Below, in pieces: positions 32,716 through 42,699 of a stretch of DNA of 64,000 nucleotides. The translations under genes were made by a program, and so were the position numbers. Position 1 is the first letter of the stretch, and every line of letters starts with the position of its first letter. The notes beneath the pieces were generated by a model, which did not search any database, was not told the origin of the DNA, and saw only the letters and a program-made list of their open reading frames with translations. Source of the DNA: Actinomycetes bacterium (GTDB lineage: Bacteria; Actinomycetota; Coriobacteriia; Coriobacteriales; Eggerthellaceae); contig JAEWQO010000111.1 in the NCBI GenBank assembly GCA_023460315.1, positions 66,815 to 130,814 of the forward strand, written 5' to 3'.

Positions 32716-33687
32716 TCAGTCGAACCGCACGAGCCCGTTCTGTCCGCGATGACAGGTCTTGACAAAGCGGACCGACCGGTCAGCCGCGTTCATGACGATG
32801 CACTCGGTGGTCACCGAGCCATCGGCCATCGACACGCCAGAAACCATCTCTCCATCGGTCACGCCGCAGGCGATGAACGCCGCGTCATCCGACCGGACAA
32901 GCGTGTCCATGGTCAGGACGGAATCCAGGTCGACGGCAGCGGTCTGCTCGGCGCGAGCGCGTTTTTCCTCCCCGTCCTTGTCAAGGTCGAAACGCAGGCG
33001 GCCCTCGAACACGCCGCCGATGGCCTTGAGGCCCGTGCAGGCGAGGACGCCTTCCGGCGCGCCGCCCGAACCCATGTACAGGTCGATGCCCGTGCCGGGA
33101 ACGGCCGTGGCGATGGCGCCGAACACGTCGCCGTCATCGATGAGGCGCACGCGGGCGCCGGAATCGCGAATGGCCTGGATAAGATCCTGATGGCGCTCGC
33201 GATCAAGGACGCACACGTTGACGTCGGAAACGGGTTTTCCGAGCGCTTCCGCCACGGCGGCCACGTTTTCGGCTGGTGTGGCGTCAATGCTCACCTTGCC
33301 GACGCAAGCGGCGCCTGCGGCGATCTTCTGCATATAGGTGTCAGGCGCGAACAACAGCGCGCCCTTCGGGGCGATGGCGATGGTCGTCAAGGCGTTGGGC
33401 TTGTTGTAGGCGCACAGGTTCGTGCCCTCCAGCGGATCCACGGCTATGTCGATCTCTTCGCCTCCGCGACCCAATTCCTCTCCGATGAAGAGCATCGGGG
33501 CCTCATCGCGCTCCCCTTCGCCGATGACGATGCGGCCGGAGAAGTCGATGGCGTTGAAAGCCTCGCGCATGGCGGTCGTCGCCGCCTGGTCGGCTGCGAC
33601 CTTATCGCCCTTGCCGTTCCATTCGGCCGAGGCGATGGCGGCCTTCTCGGCGACGGCGAGTATTTCCATGATGCGTGCGGGATGCAT
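32716..33687 (-). CDS. glpX: fructose-1,6-bisphosphatase, class II
   Basis: A 323-residue gluconeogenic phosphatase that hydrolyses fructose-1,6-bisphosphate. GlpX signatures: KGDKVAADQAATTAMRE near residue 30, RIVIGEGERDEAPMLFIGE (metal-binding Glu), DIAVDPLEGTN, and MGSGGAPEGVLA. ATG at 33687 (MHPARIMEIL) follows AAAGGA. Monocistronic by appearance, with terminator hairpins downstream. Confidence 0.96.
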   Translation of the reverse strand: MHPARIMEILAVAEKAAIASAEWNGKGDKVAADQAATTAMREAFNAIDFSGRIVIGEGERDEAPMLFIGEELGRGGEEIDIAVDPLEGTNLCAYNKPNALTTIAIAPKGALLFAPDTYMQKIAAGAACVGKVSIDATPAENVAAVAEALGKPVSDVNVCVLDRERHQDLIQAIRDSGARVRLIDDGDVFGAIATAVPGTGIDLYMGSGGAPEGVLACTGLKAIGGVFEGRLRFDLDKDGEEKRARAEQTAAVDLDSVLTMDTLVRSDDAAFIACGVTDGEMVSGVSMADGSVTTECIVMNAADRSVRFVKTCHRGQNGLVRFD

Positions 33688-33751
33688 AGCGGTCCTTTCG
33701 TGAACGTCTTTGCTGAAACGATGCGCTCGTCTTCCTGATTCTACACCAACG

Positions 33752-35209
33752 TCAGCGCCAGCGAACCATTTGTACGGCAAAATGCGCATCGCAACCATTG
33801 GGAACCAGGCGTGACGAGAAGCACGCCCATCCGTTGATCGGCACCAATTTGAACCCACTGCCGATCTTTCCCTCGAGGAATGCCTTCACCACACCGTTGT
33901 TTTCAGCGTGCGTGACCGTGCACGTGGCATACGACAGCGTTCCGCCCACCGCCACATGCGGAGCAACGGAATTGAGAATCGCGAGCTGTCTGCGAGCGAT
34001 GTGCGGGATGTCCCCGTCGGAAAGCCGCCAACGAATTTCAGGGTGGCGCCGCAGTGTCCCAAGACCCGAACAGGGAGCGTCGACGAACACCTGCCCAAAC
34101 AGACGTCCCGAAAAATCCTTCCCGAGATTGAGGGCATCTCCGGTGACAGCCTGGGCGACCTGCACGCCATAGCGTCTCGTGCGCTCGACAAGCAAGCTTG
34201 TCTTGAACGAACGATTGTCAAGCGCGGTCAACTCAAGCTGGTGCCCATAGGCCAAAAAGGCATTGCTCTGCAGCAAAATGGTCTTCGTCGCGCGTCCTGC
34301 CCCCACCTCAAGAAAGGAAGCAGGCTTGTCTTGGAGAAGCACGCTGTGCGCAACGGCCTGCGATGCGGCATCGGATACCAGGATCTTGCCCTGCGCGAAC
34401 AGCTGCTTGACATCGGGGTCAAGCAGGGCATGTCCATCGGGCACCCGATAGCATCCTGGCGAAAAGCCGCCCAGCACGGCCTCGGGCTCAATCCTCGTGC
34501 CTGCGGAAGCAAACGCGTCACGCACCTCGTCGTCAGTGGCCTTGAGCGCGTTCACGGCGATAAAGAGTGGAGCGGGGTCGTTTGACGCACGCATGAAGTC
34601 GACGGCCTCATGGGGGCCGAGATCAGCCATGAGACGTTTGGCGAGCCAGGGAGGAAACGCATACAGACGGGCGAGGGCATCGATGTCTTTCGCAGGATCC
34701 CCAAAAGGAAACGAATCCTTCAGCATGACGACCTTGCGCAATGCGGCATTCGCAAGTCCCGCCGCCTTGGGCGTCACGGTGCGGGTCAGCTCAACCCCCT
34801 GGTCGACAGCAGCATGGGCGCTTTTATTGAGAAAGATTATTTCATAGGTGCTCAGCCGCAACGCATCGCGAACGTCATCCTGAACATCGGTAGGCGAACG
34901 AAGGGCGCGATTGATGACGTCGTCGAGGGTACCGCTCGAGCTGACAACGCCAAGGGCAAGCCGCGTGGCAAAGGCACGGTCTTCGCGGCTGAGAGGCGCC
35001 TTGTCAATCGTTTGGGAAATGAGGTCCTGCGCGAACGCATTGCGTTCCCTCACCGCGCGAACGACTTCTAAAGCAGCCTTCCTCGCCGGACTGACCCTTG
35101 AGCGCTGGGACCGGGGCTTTCCCGCATAGCCATGGGGAACGCGGGCCTCTTTCGCGGCCGAAGACGGGCGGCCGGAGTCTCGAGACGTGCGTGTCCGTTC
35201 AGCAGACAT
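33752..35209 (-). CDS. rsmB: 16S rRNA (cytosine-967 C5) methyltransferase
   Basis: 485 residues with an N-terminal NusB-like RNA-binding domain (about residues 40-175) and a C-terminal Rossmann methyltransferase. The SAM site is FLEVGAGRATKT; the two catalytic cysteines are in VDAPCSGLGTLRRHPEIRWR and YATCTVTHAENN. It methylates C967-type residues of 16S rRNA. ATG at 35209 has GGGAGG upstream and overlaps the fmt stop by 11 bases, as in many def-fmt-rsmB clusters. A basic, Ser/Arg-rich 35-residue N-terminal extension precedes the NusB domain. Confidence 0.93.
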   Translation of the reverse strand: MSAERTRTSRDSGRPSSAAKEARVPHGYAGKPRSQRSRVSPARKAALEVVRAVRERNAFAQDLISQTIDKAPLSREDRAFATRLALGVVSSSGTLDDVINRALRSPTDVQDDVRDALRLSTYEIIFLNKSAHAAVDQGVELTRTVTPKAAGLANAALRKVVMLKDSFPFGDPAKDIDALARLYAFPPWLAKRLMADLGPHEAVDFMRASNDPAPLFIAVNALKATDDEVRDAFASAGTRIEPEAVLGGFSPGCYRVPDGHALLDPDVKQLFAQGKILVSDAASQAVAHSVLLQDKPASFLEVGAGRATKTILLQSNAFLAYGHQLELTALDNRSFKTSLLVERTRRYGVQVAQAVTGDALNLGKDFSGRLFGQVFVDAPCSGLGTLRRHPEIRWRLSDGDIPHIARRQLAILNSVAPHVAVGGTLSYATCTVTHAENNGVVKAFLEGKIGSGFKLVPINGWACFSSRLVPNGCDAHFAVQMVRWR

Positions 35210-36161
35210 GCACAGCCTCCCATTTTATGGCACCGCTCTGAATGCCCTGGACACCGTCGGCGAACGCACGGGCCGCCATCGCCTGCTTGCCGTCGGGCTT
35301 GAGTGACTCAACCTCCAACGCGCCGTCCGCCCCCGAGAGAAACAGCCGTTTCTCAACGAAGCGGACTGACCCCGGGTCCATTCCCTCCGTCAGCTGTGCC
35401 GCATGGGCATCGCCACGGACATCCCCTGCAGACAAAACGGTCACCCCGCGTCGTGCGATGATCGCCCGCGCAGGATGGGCACCGCTCGATGCCTGCACTT
35501 TGCGGGCAAGGACCGCAGCCGCATCAGAGGGAGCGAGGTTGAGCTCTCCCTTTTCGATCTTGGGGGCATAGGTCGCAGCCGACTCCTCCTGCTCGGTCCA
35601 GTCGTCCGCATTGCATGTCACATGAACGAGCGCAGTCAGCAGAGCATTCGACCCAAGGCTGGCCAGCTCGTCGGAAAGCTCCGTGGCCGACTTTCTCTCG
35701 ATGCGGGCCGTGCGGCACACGCAGTATGGCCCGGTGTCCAAGCCCTTTTCCATCCGCATGACGCAGACTCCCGTCTGGTCGTCTCCGGCAAGGATGGCAC
35801 GCTCGATCGGGGCAGCTCCCCGCCAGCGAGGCAAAAGCGATGCATGAACGTTCAGACAGCCGTAAGGAGGCAGCTCGAGCACCTCTTCCGGCAGGATGGC
35901 CCCATAGGCGGCAACGCAGATGACATCCGGCTCAAACGAAGCCAGCTTACGCTGCACGGCCTCGTCGCGCAAGCTGGTTGCGGCGACCACGGGAATTCCA
36001 AAGCGAAGAGCCACCTGCTTGACTGGCGAGGGCTGAAGCCTCCTGCCCCGCCCCCGCACGGCATCCGGCCTCGTATAGACAGCGACCACGTCGTGCTGCT
36101 GTAGCAGGTCCTCCAAAATGGTGGCGGCAAAGGCCGGCGTTCCCATGAACACGATGCGCAT
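35199..36161 (-). CDS. fmt: methionyl-tRNA formyltransferase
   Basis: 320 residues; formylates initiator Met-tRNA using 10-formyl-tetrahydrofolate. MRIVFMGTPAFAATIL opens the protein, AYGAILPEEVLELPPYGCLN and NVHASLLPRWRGAAPIERAI carry the catalytic Asn/His and the SLLPRWRG signature. ATG at 36161 lies two bases after the def stop; an in-frame TTG two codons earlier is less likely. Confidence 0.96.
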   Translation of the reverse strand: MRIVFMGTPAFAATILEDLLQQHDVVAVYTRPDAVRGRGRRLQPSPVKQVALRFGIPVVAATSLRDEAVQRKLASFEPDVICVAAYGAILPEEVLELPPYGCLNVHASLLPRWRGAAPIERAILAGDDQTGVCVMRMEKGLDTGPYCVCRTARIERKSATELSDELASLGSNALLTALVHVTCNADDWTEQEESAATYAPKIEKGELNLAPSDAAAVLARKVQASSGAHPARAIIARRGVTVLSAGDVRGDAHAAQLTEGMDPGSVRFVEKRLFLSGADGALEVESLKPDGKQAMAARAFADGVQGIQSGAIKWEAVHVC

Positions 36162-36163
36162 GG

Positions 36164-36712
36164 TCAACGCACCCGCGCTTCGACGGACGTCTCGCCCGGC
36201 TTGGCACCGGCGGCGCAGGCCAGCTCATAGTCGCGAAGAGCCTGCAGGCGAGCGACGGGGTCGCACCGCTCGAACAGGGTGATGCCGTCAAGATGGTCGA
36301 GTTCATGCTGCAGGCAACGGCCGAGAAGCCCATCGCCTTCGACCTCCCACTCCTCGCCATCGAGGTCGGAGTAGCGAACGAGCGCCCAAGGACGGCGGGA
36401 AACCGGCACCGAGATACCCGGACACGACAGGCATCCTTCTCCTTCAACGACAGGATCGCCCTGCGTTTTGACAAGCACGGGATTCACCAGCACGAGGGGT
36501 TCCTGCTTGCCCTCCTCCTGATCGCAGTCAACGACCACCAGGCGCTTGGCAACGCCCAACTGCGGGGCCGCCAGCCCGCATCCGTCATTTTTATACATGG
36601 CTTTCGCCATCTGTTTCGCAAGCTTCTTCAGGCTTTTGTCATGCGGGTCACAGGGCTCGCATACCTGGTTCAACACCGGGTTGGGAGACTGTACGATGGT
36701 AATCACGCTCAA
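36164..36712 (-). CDS. def: peptide deformylase
   Basis: A metalloprotease that removes the N-formyl group from nascent proteins. All three motifs are present: GCGLAAPQLGV, EGCLSCPGI (metal Cys) and QHELDHLDG (HExxH-type). Start codon uncertain: TTG at 36712 is chosen because GAGG lies five bases before it; GTG at 36715 or 36706 are alternatives. About 182 residues. First gene of def-fmt-rsmB. Confidence 0.95.
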   Translation of the reverse strand: MSVITIVQSPNPVLNQVCEPCDPHDKSLKKLAKQMAKAMYKNDGCGLAAPQLGVAKRLVVVDCDQEEGKQEPLVLVNPVLVKTQGDPVVEGEGCLSCPGISVPVSRRPWALVRYSDLDGEEWEVEGDGLLGRCLQHELDHLDGITLFERCDPVARLQALRDYELACAAGAKPGETSVEARVR

Positions 36713-36848
36713 CACGTCCTCACTCTATGGAACATGCCCCGAACAAGGTCGGGACATGATAGGCCTCACTATCCTGCATTGTGCGGTTTTGCACGCACCT
36801 TGTCCAGTGTCCTGCGGGAAAGTTCCACAAAGAGCGAGGTCGTTGGCC

Positions 36849-37817
36849 CTACTTCTCCGGTGAACCGTCCTTCTCGCCCACAATGATCTCCTTGAGTGAC
36901 GTGGCGAGTCCCGCGATGCCCTGAATGTCGGAAGGAATGATAATCTTCGTTGCCTGTCCGTTGGAGGCCGCCGCGAACGCGTCCAAAGCTTTGATGGTGA
37001 GCACAGCCTCGTCGGCTGCGGCCTCTCGAATCATGCGAATGCCCTCAGCGGTGGCCTGCTGCACGTTCTTGATTGCCTCCGCTTCACCTTCAGCCTCCCG
37101 GATCTGCTTTTCCTTGTCGGCTTCGGCGGCCAAAATGACCGTGCGCTTCTCAGCTTCCGCCGAGAGGATTTGAGCCTGCTTGTTGCCTTCGGCAATGGTG
37201 ATGGCCGCCTGCTTTTCTCCCTCGGCCAAGAGCACCGCCTCACGCTTTTCCCGCTCCGCCTTCATCTGCTTTTCCATGGCTTGCTGGATGGCGGCCGGCG
37301 GAGTGATGTTTTTCACCTCGACGCGGTTCACCTTGATGCCCCAGGCATCGGTCGCCCCATCCAAGATGGCGCGCATCTTGGAATTGATGGTGTCGCGCGA
37401 GACGAGCGTCGTGTCAAGGTCGAGGTCGCCAATGATGTTGCGCAGCGTGGTGGCCGTCAGGTTCTCAATGGCGACAAAGGGGTTCTCAACTCCATAGCAG
37501 AACAGTTTCGGATCCATGATCTTGAAAAAAACGACCGTGTCAATGGACATGGTGACGTTATCCTTCGTGATGACGGGCTGGGGCGGGAAGTCGGTCACCT
37601 GTTCCTTCAGGGTGATGCCGCTGCGCACGCGGTCGATGAACGGCACCTTGATATGGAGGCCGTTGTTCCAGGTGGTCAGATACGACCCCAGGCGTTCAAC
37701 GATGGAGGCGGATGCCTGGGGAACGATCTTGATGCAGGTGACCGAGAACAGCACGACGATGACCACGACCACGATGACGACTATCGTGAGCGGCTCAAGG
37801 GCGGCGATGGAATTCAT
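36849..37817 (-). CDS. SPFH/band-7 (stomatin/paraslipin) membrane protein
   Basis: 322 residues: an N-terminal membrane anchor (LTIVVIVVVVIVVLFSV, about 9-25), a band-7 domain (VERLGSYLTTWNNGLHIKVP, LKEQVTDFPPQPVITKDNV) and a long Ala/Glu/Lys coiled coil (about 185-265). It assembles membrane-associated oligomers. The start overlaps the stop of an NfeD-like gene, the standard stomatin-NfeD pairing, where NfeD is thought to help organise or process the SPFH protein. Confidence 0.94.
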   Translation of the reverse strand: MNSIAALEPLTIVVIVVVVIVVLFSVTCIKIVPQASASIVERLGSYLTTWNNGLHIKVPFIDRVRSGITLKEQVTDFPPQPVITKDNVTMSIDTVVFFKIMDPKLFCYGVENPFVAIENLTATTLRNIIGDLDLDTTLVSRDTINSKMRAILDGATDAWGIKVNRVEVKNITPPAAIQQAMEKQMKAEREKREAVLLAEGEKQAAITIAEGNKQAQILSAEAEKRTVILAAEADKEKQIREAEGEAEAIKNVQQATAEGIRMIREAAADEAVLTIKALDAFAAASNGQATKIIIPSDIQGIAGLATSLKEIIVGEKDGSPEK

Positions 37818-38242
37818 AGGGGCTTCCTTTCAACGATGAGCTTGACGCTTTCCTGACCTACAATGTGCACAACCGTTCCCGCAGGGATGACGGAGCCGTC
37901 TGCCGAACGAGCTGCCCACGTCATGCGATCTTCGGTCTCGACCCGGCCGATAAGCCGATCGTTGTCCACGGTCTCGACCACGACGGCCGACCTTCCAACC
38001 TCCGTCGGCTCGCTTTCCTGACCGCGTCTGCGATACTTGACGAACACGGGACGGAGCACGATGAGACAGACCACGGAAACGACCAGAAACACGACGATCT
38101 GCAAAAACAGATCACCGCCGAGCAGGCTCACGACGAAAGCAGCAAGGGCGCCGATGACGAACCAAAGGGTGATCAGGCCGAACGAAATCACCTCGACCGC
38201 CGCCATGACGAACGCCACGGCCAACCATGTAAAGGGGTTCAT
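37814..38242 (-). CDS. NfeD-like membrane protein (short form)
   Basis: 142 residues: two or three membrane segments (WLAVAFVMAAVEVISFGLIT, LFLQIVVFLVVSVVCLIVL) and a C-terminal OB-fold (VGRSAVVVETVDNDRLIGRV, GTVVHIVGQESVKLIVE). It lacks the serine-protease part of long NfeD proteins. ATG at 38242 follows AGGAG and the stop overlaps the stomatin start. Confidence 0.92.
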   Translation of the reverse strand: MNPFTWLAVAFVMAAVEVISFGLITLWFVIGALAAFVVSLLGGDLFLQIVVFLVVSVVCLIVLRPVFVKYRRRGQESEPTEVGRSAVVVETVDNDRLIGRVETEDRMTWAARSADGSVIPAGTVVHIVGQESVKLIVERKPL

Positions 38243-38331
38243 GGAGAGACTCCTTTCTCTTCGCCTTGTCGAGTATAGCATTGGACACAGCCCCTCGTTC
38301 CGCGATAGACAAAGTCGCGGGAGGCATGCAA

Positions 38332-40200
38332 CTAGCGAGGCTCCAGGGGCTTATGGGCCATGCGGCGATGGCTGAGGTCCTTCTGCATGGCGGCAACGGT
38401 TTCAAACAGCATCTCATAGTCGTCAGGGGGAAGCGAGGCGGGATCCGCCAGGCGTGCACGCAAGGCTGCCACCGCCTCCTCAGCATCGCCGAGGGCCAGC
38501 TCCTCGACGAGGAAAGCGGCAACCGGCGCCGGCTCTCCGGCATCGGCCATGGAACCGGAGGTCAGTATGCCCGCCGCCGCCGCAACCTCCCGCTGCGCCG
38601 CCGCAACGACACGGGCGGGCGAGGCGGCGGGATCTGCGATCAGGGTGTCGAGCATGCTCTTGGCGATGTCGGCATGCACCTGCTCGTGCCACTGCGTCTG
38701 AGCAATTGCGTCAGCATGGGTGAGGGCCAGGTCGGGCCGACGCGCCATCAGGCTGAGAAACTCCCGCTCGAACCGGCGGCGGTTACGTTCCGATTCCGGC
38801 AATCCCGCATCGCGCCTGTCAAGCTGGTTCGCTGCTTGCGACGGAGAATCGCCTTCGTCGGCGTCGGCGGGCCTCGATGCCTTCAGGCGAGCGAGCTGGT
38901 CGAGGACGTCCTGTTCGCGCGCGCGGACACGGCCAGCTATCTGGACGGCGTAGTCCTTCGCAAGCAGAGAGTCTTTAATGGGAGCCAGCACCGAAAGCGC
39001 ATCGGTCAACGCGGCCGAGCGGCCTTCGGCGCGGCCAAGGTCATGCCGCGCAAGGCGCCGGTCGATGCCGTACTTCAAAAGCGGCTGCGCTTTGGAAATG
39101 AGCTCACGCAGCTCGTCGGCACCCTGCGCAACCACAAACTCGGCAGGATCGAGGTTCCCCGGCAGGGTGACCGCCGCAAGCTCTATCTTGCTACGTCCCG
39201 CCTCGGGAGTCATCGAATCGTCGATGAACGCGAGCGCGCGGTCGGCCGCCCGCTGCCCCGCCTCATCGCCATCGAACAGGTAGACGATGCGGTGCTGCGC
39301 ATGCCGCGCGAGCAAACGGATATGGCGAAGGGTGAGTGCCGTTCCCAACGTGGCCACCACATTTGTCAAACCCGCCTCATGAAGGGCGATGACGTCGGTG
39401 TATCCCTCCACCACCACGGCCACACCCGTGGCCGCCATGGCGGCCTTTGCCTTGTCAAGGGCGTAGAGCACCTGAGATTTATGGAACAGGGGCGTCTCTT
39501 GAGAGTTGAGGTATTTGGGCTGGCCGTCGCCGACCACCCGTCCTCCAAATGCGATGCATTCGCCCTGTGGGTCCATGATCGGGAACATGACGCGATTGAA
39601 AAACCGGTCCTTGAGGCGTCCGCCCTCGTTCTGCACGGCGACGTTGGAATCAATCATCTCCCGAGGACCAAACCCCTTCGAGGAAAGATGCCGCACCAGG
39701 GCTCCCCCGCCTGGCGCAAAGCCAAGCTGCCACGCCTTTGGCACGCCTCCGCCAAACCCCCGGCGGCCAAGATACAATCGGGCGGCATCCGCGGCGGGCG
39801 AAGAGCTGCGCATGAGCTGCGTGTGATAGAAGTCGGCCGTGGCGGCGCACACGGCCTTGAGCCGAGTTTTATGGCTGCTGGCAACGTTGCCAGATCCCCC
39901 GGCGTCGACGATGTCGATATGCGCCCGTTCCGCAAGCTTTCTCACCGCTTCGGGAAACGACAGGTCATCGGCCTTCATGACGAATCCGAACACATCACCG
40001 CCTTCCCCACAGCCGAAGCAGTGCCAGAGCTGAAGAACCGGATCGATCTTCATCGAAGGGGTTTTCTCGTTGTGGAACGGACAGCAGCACCAGAAGTCAC
40101 GCCCCCGCTGACGGACCGGAGTGCGCTCGCCGATGAGCGCGACGAGGTCGCTTGCCTCCCGCACCTTCTGGATGTCCTCTTCGCTGATCGTTCCCGCCAT
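38332..40200 (-). CDS. dnaG: DNA primase
   Basis: 622 residues. N-terminal CHC2 zinc ribbon (CPFHNEKTPS ... WHCFGCGEGGD, about residues 40-65), the catalytic core, TOPRIM domain (VVVEGYTDVIALHEAG, near residue 275, and YLFDGDEAGQRAADRAL), and a C-terminal helicase-binding region. It makes RNA primers at the replication fork. ATG at 40200 follows GGGAAGG; further upstream in-frame codons have no ribosome site. No rpoD follows it here, unlike the macromolecular-synthesis operons of many bacteria. Confidence 0.97.
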   Translation of the reverse strand: MAGTISEEDIQKVREASDLVALIGERTPVRQRGRDFWCCCPFHNEKTPSMKIDPVLQLWHCFGCGEGGDVFGFVMKADDLSFPEAVRKLAERAHIDIVDAGGSGNVASSHKTRLKAVCAATADFYHTQLMRSSSPAADAARLYLGRRGFGGGVPKAWQLGFAPGGGALVRHLSSKGFGPREMIDSNVAVQNEGGRLKDRFFNRVMFPIMDPQGECIAFGGRVVGDGQPKYLNSQETPLFHKSQVLYALDKAKAAMAATGVAVVVEGYTDVIALHEAGLTNVVATLGTALTLRHIRLLARHAQHRIVYLFDGDEAGQRAADRALAFIDDSMTPEAGRSKIELAAVTLPGNLDPAEFVVAQGADELRELISKAQPLLKYGIDRRLARHDLGRAEGRSAALTDALSVLAPIKDSLLAKDYAVQIAGRVRAREQDVLDQLARLKASRPADADEGDSPSQAANQLDRRDAGLPESERNRRRFEREFLSLMARRPDLALTHADAIAQTQWHEQVHADIAKSMLDTLIADPAASPARVVAAAQREVAAAAGILTSGSMADAGEPAPVAAFLVEELALGDAEEAVAALRARLADPASLPPDDYEMLFETVAAMQKDLSHRRMAHKPLEPR

Positions 40201-40432
40201 GCGCGCCTTCCCTGCAATCGTTTCGATCCAGTATAGCGCAAGGCACAGGGTCCAGAGGACAGCGTAGTGGCCGCCAAACGAAGAAGCCTCCCCTCCGTAA
40301 AACCGCGTTTGCAACCACGACGTGCTCCCCTGCCGCCATGCGTTACAATGGCCAAAACAACAGCGCTGCCGGGTGCTTCGCCGAGCACGACGAGGCTTCG
40401 CCCAAGGCGGTCAACACATAAGGAATCTGCCC

Positions 40433-41689
40433 ATGGATCATCCACTGGAAAAGCCCAACCGCATCCCCTACCAAACCCTTGACTCGGAAATCGAGGCCAG
40501 CATTCTGGCCGACCGTGCAGCCGGACGTTTGCATCCGCATCGCTTTGACGATGGAGACGTCGTCCGGCGCGAACCAAATCCGCATGACAAGGCAACCCTC
40601 GCGCGCCCCGCGTTCGCGCGCGACATCGAAAAGATACTGAACATGCCGGCCTACAACCGCTACGCCGACAAGACGCAAGTGTTCTCGTTTGTCGAAAACG
40701 ACGACATATGCCGGCGAAGCCTGCACGTTCAGCTGGTGAGCCGCATCGCGCGTGGAATAGGCAAGCTTTTGGGCCTGAATTGCGAGCTCATCGAAGCCAT
40801 TGCGTTGGGTCACGACATAGGACACACCCCGTTCGGCCATGCCGGCGAGCGCTTCCTCAACGCGTGCTATCACGAACGGACCGGCCGGTTCTTCAACCAT
40901 AATGTGCACTCGGTGCGTGTGCTCGACCAGCTGTATCCTCGAAATGTCAGCCTCCAAACGCTCGACGGAGCGCTCTGTCACAATGGCGAGTTTGAACAGC
41001 AAGTGCTGAACAGAGGAACCCTGTCTTCGTTTGACCAGCTTGACGCCCTTGTGGAAAGCTGCATCGCCGACGAAGAGGTCATCCGCACGCTCAGGCCCTC
41101 GACCCTGGAGGGATGCGTCGTGCGCGTGAGCGACATGATCGCCTATGTGGGAAAGGACCGCAGCGACGCCATCGACCGCGGCGTGCTGAAATCCCTCGAC
41201 GTGTTCGACAGCACGTTCATCGGACGCGACAATGCAACCATCATCAACAACCTCACCGCCGACATCGTCAATGCGAGCTACGGCACCGACCGCATCGCCC
41301 TGAGCGAGGAGGCTTTCGCAGACCTCAGACGCGCCAAGCGCCAGAACTACGCGCTAATCTATGAGCTGGAAGGACAGGTGCTCGGAGCAGGCAACGTGGT
41401 CGAGGAGATGTTCAACGAGCTCTATGAGCGCCTGCTTGCAGACCTCAAGGCCGGCGACGAGAGCTCGCCCGTGTTCCAGCATCACATAAAGAGCCTCTGT
41501 GCGAAATCGAGCAGCTGGACCCCGGAAAGATACGTGACGACGGAACCGAACCAGATCGTCGTTGACTATGTGGCATCCATGACCGACAGCTACTTTACCG
41601 CGCTGTATGAATTTCTGTTCCCGTTCAGCAACAAGCGGGCCATCACGAGAAAATACTGCGCTGACCTGCGGAAAGAAGGTGCATCATGA
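40433..41689 (+). CDS. dGTP triphosphohydrolase-like HD protein
   Basis: A 418-residue HD-domain phosphohydrolase of the dGTPase group. RRSLHVQLVSRIARGIGK gives the first His and ALGHDIGHTPFGHAGERFL (about residues 125-143) the HD motif; FFNHNVHSVRVLDQL follows. Likely removes triphosphate from dNTPs. ATG at 40433 follows AAGGA. Its stop overlaps the phosphodiesterase start, and it is divergent from dnaG across a 232-base gap. Confidence 0.93.
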   Translation: MDHPLEKPNRIPYQTLDSEIEASILADRAAGRLHPHRFDDGDVVRREPNPHDKATLARPAFARDIEKILNMPAYNRYADKTQVFSFVENDDICRRSLHVQLVSRIARGIGKLLGLNCELIEAIALGHDIGHTPFGHAGERFLNACYHERTGRFFNHNVHSVRVLDQLYPRNVSLQTLDGALCHNGEFEQQVLNRGTLSSFDQLDALVESCIADEEVIRTLRPSTLEGCVVRVSDMIAYVGKDRSDAIDRGVLKSLDVFDSTFIGRDNATIINNLTADIVNASYGTDRIALSEEAFADLRRAKRQNYALIYELEGQVLGAGNVVEEMFNELYERLLADLKAGDESSPVFQHHIKSLCAKSSSWTPERYVTTEPNQIVVDYVASMTDSYFTALYEFLFPFSNKRAITRKYCADLRKEGAS

Positions 41690-42258
41690 GACTGGTCATC
41701 GCATCCGACATCCATGGATCAGCGACCGCAGCCCGCGCGCTTGCCTTGCGCGTTGAGAAGGAAGCGCCCGACCGCATCGTGCTCCTGGGAGACCTGCTGT
41801 ATCACGGGCCGCGCAACGACCTGCCGGAAGGATACGACCCCAAAGAAGTTGCGCATCTCCTGAACGACTGGGCAGCGCAGATCGTCGCGGTGCGCGGCAA
41901 CTGCGATGCGGAAGTCGACCAGATGGTGCTCGACTTCCCCTGTCAGGCCGACTATGCCCTGATCGAGGCGGACGGGCATCTGCTGTACCTGACCCACGGG
42001 CATGTCGGTGGCATGAAGCCCGATGACCCGCCGCTGCTCGCCGCGGAAAGCGCCTTTCTTTCCGGCCATACCCATATCAAGACCATGGAGGAACGCGAGG
42101 GCATCCTGTTCGTCAATCCCGGCAGCACCTCCCTTCCCAAGGACGGCTTGGCAAGCTATGCCGTATATGACGAAGGACGTTTTGCCCTGAAGCTCCTCAG
42201 TGGCGAAACGCTGAACGAGGGAACCTGGCGGAAGAGTCCGAATGTGGGGAGCATATAA
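41686..42258 (+). CDS. YfcE-type metallophosphodiesterase
   Basis: A 190-residue calcineurin-like phosphoesterase. Metal ligands are in SDIHGS, LLGDLLYHGPRND, VRGNCDAEVD, LTHGH and GHTHIKTME; NPGSTSLPKDG ends the core. YfcE proteins hydrolyse phosphodiesters with Mn2+. Coupled to the HD-hydrolase gene through an ATGA overlap. Confidence 0.95.
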   Translation: MRLVIASDIHGSATAARALALRVEKEAPDRIVLLGDLLYHGPRNDLPEGYDPKEVAHLLNDWAAQIVAVRGNCDAEVDQMVLDFPCQADYALIEADGHLLYLTHGHVGGMKPDDPPLLAAESAFLSGHTHIKTMEEREGILFVNPGSTSLPKDGLASYAVYDEGRFALKLLSGETLNEGTWRKSPNVGSI

Positions 42259-42326
42259 AGATAGCCCCAGCCGCGTTTCACAGGGCTACCATAGCAACCC
42301 GTCAAGTAAATAATGAAAGGAAGTGC

Positions 42327-42623
42327 GTGCACGTGGCGGAAGTGCTTGAGGCAGCCATGCTTGTTTGCTTTGGCCTGTCATGGCCTTTAAATGCGTTGAA
42401 AGGCTATAAGGCGAGAACGGCGGCCGGATCAAGCTGGCAGTTCATCGCCCTTATCACCGCTGGTTACTTTGCCGGCATAGCCGCGAAGTTTGCCAGCGGC
42501 TCCATCAACTGGGTGCTGGCCGTCTACTTCATCAACCTGCTCTGCATTGCAGCAAACTGGGCTGTGTATTTCAGAAACGTCCGTCTGGACAAGAATCGCG
42601 CGGCCGCGGACGTGTCAGAATAG
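42327..42623 (+). CDS. small PQ-loop/SemiSWEET-like membrane protein
   Basis: 98 residues with three hydrophobic helices (AAMLVCFGLSWPLNALKGY, WQFIALITAGYFAGIAAKF, WVLAVYFINLLCIAANWAVY). WPLNALKGYKARTA after the first helix resembles the PQ-loop arrangement of SemiSWEET half-transporters, which pair up to carry small solutes. GTG start with AAAGGAAG upstream; the next GTG two codons on is an alternative. No operon partner is evident. Confidence 0.75.
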   Translation: MHVAEVLEAAMLVCFGLSWPLNALKGYKARTAAGSSWQFIALITAGYFAGIAAKFASGSINWVLAVYFINLLCIAANWAVYFRNVRLDKNRAAADVSE

Positions 42624-42630
42624 CGAAGCG

Positions 42631-42664
42631 ACTTCAGCGGCCACCACGCGGCGGCCGCTGAAGT
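42631..42664. terminator. bidirectional terminator hairpin
   Basis: A perfect 12-bp stem (42631-42642 with 42653-42664) between the converging small membrane-protein gene and copA. No long T-run. Confidence 0.7.
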
Positions 42665-42699
42665 GGGACATCCTTCTCTTGGCCGCCGCGCACCATTGT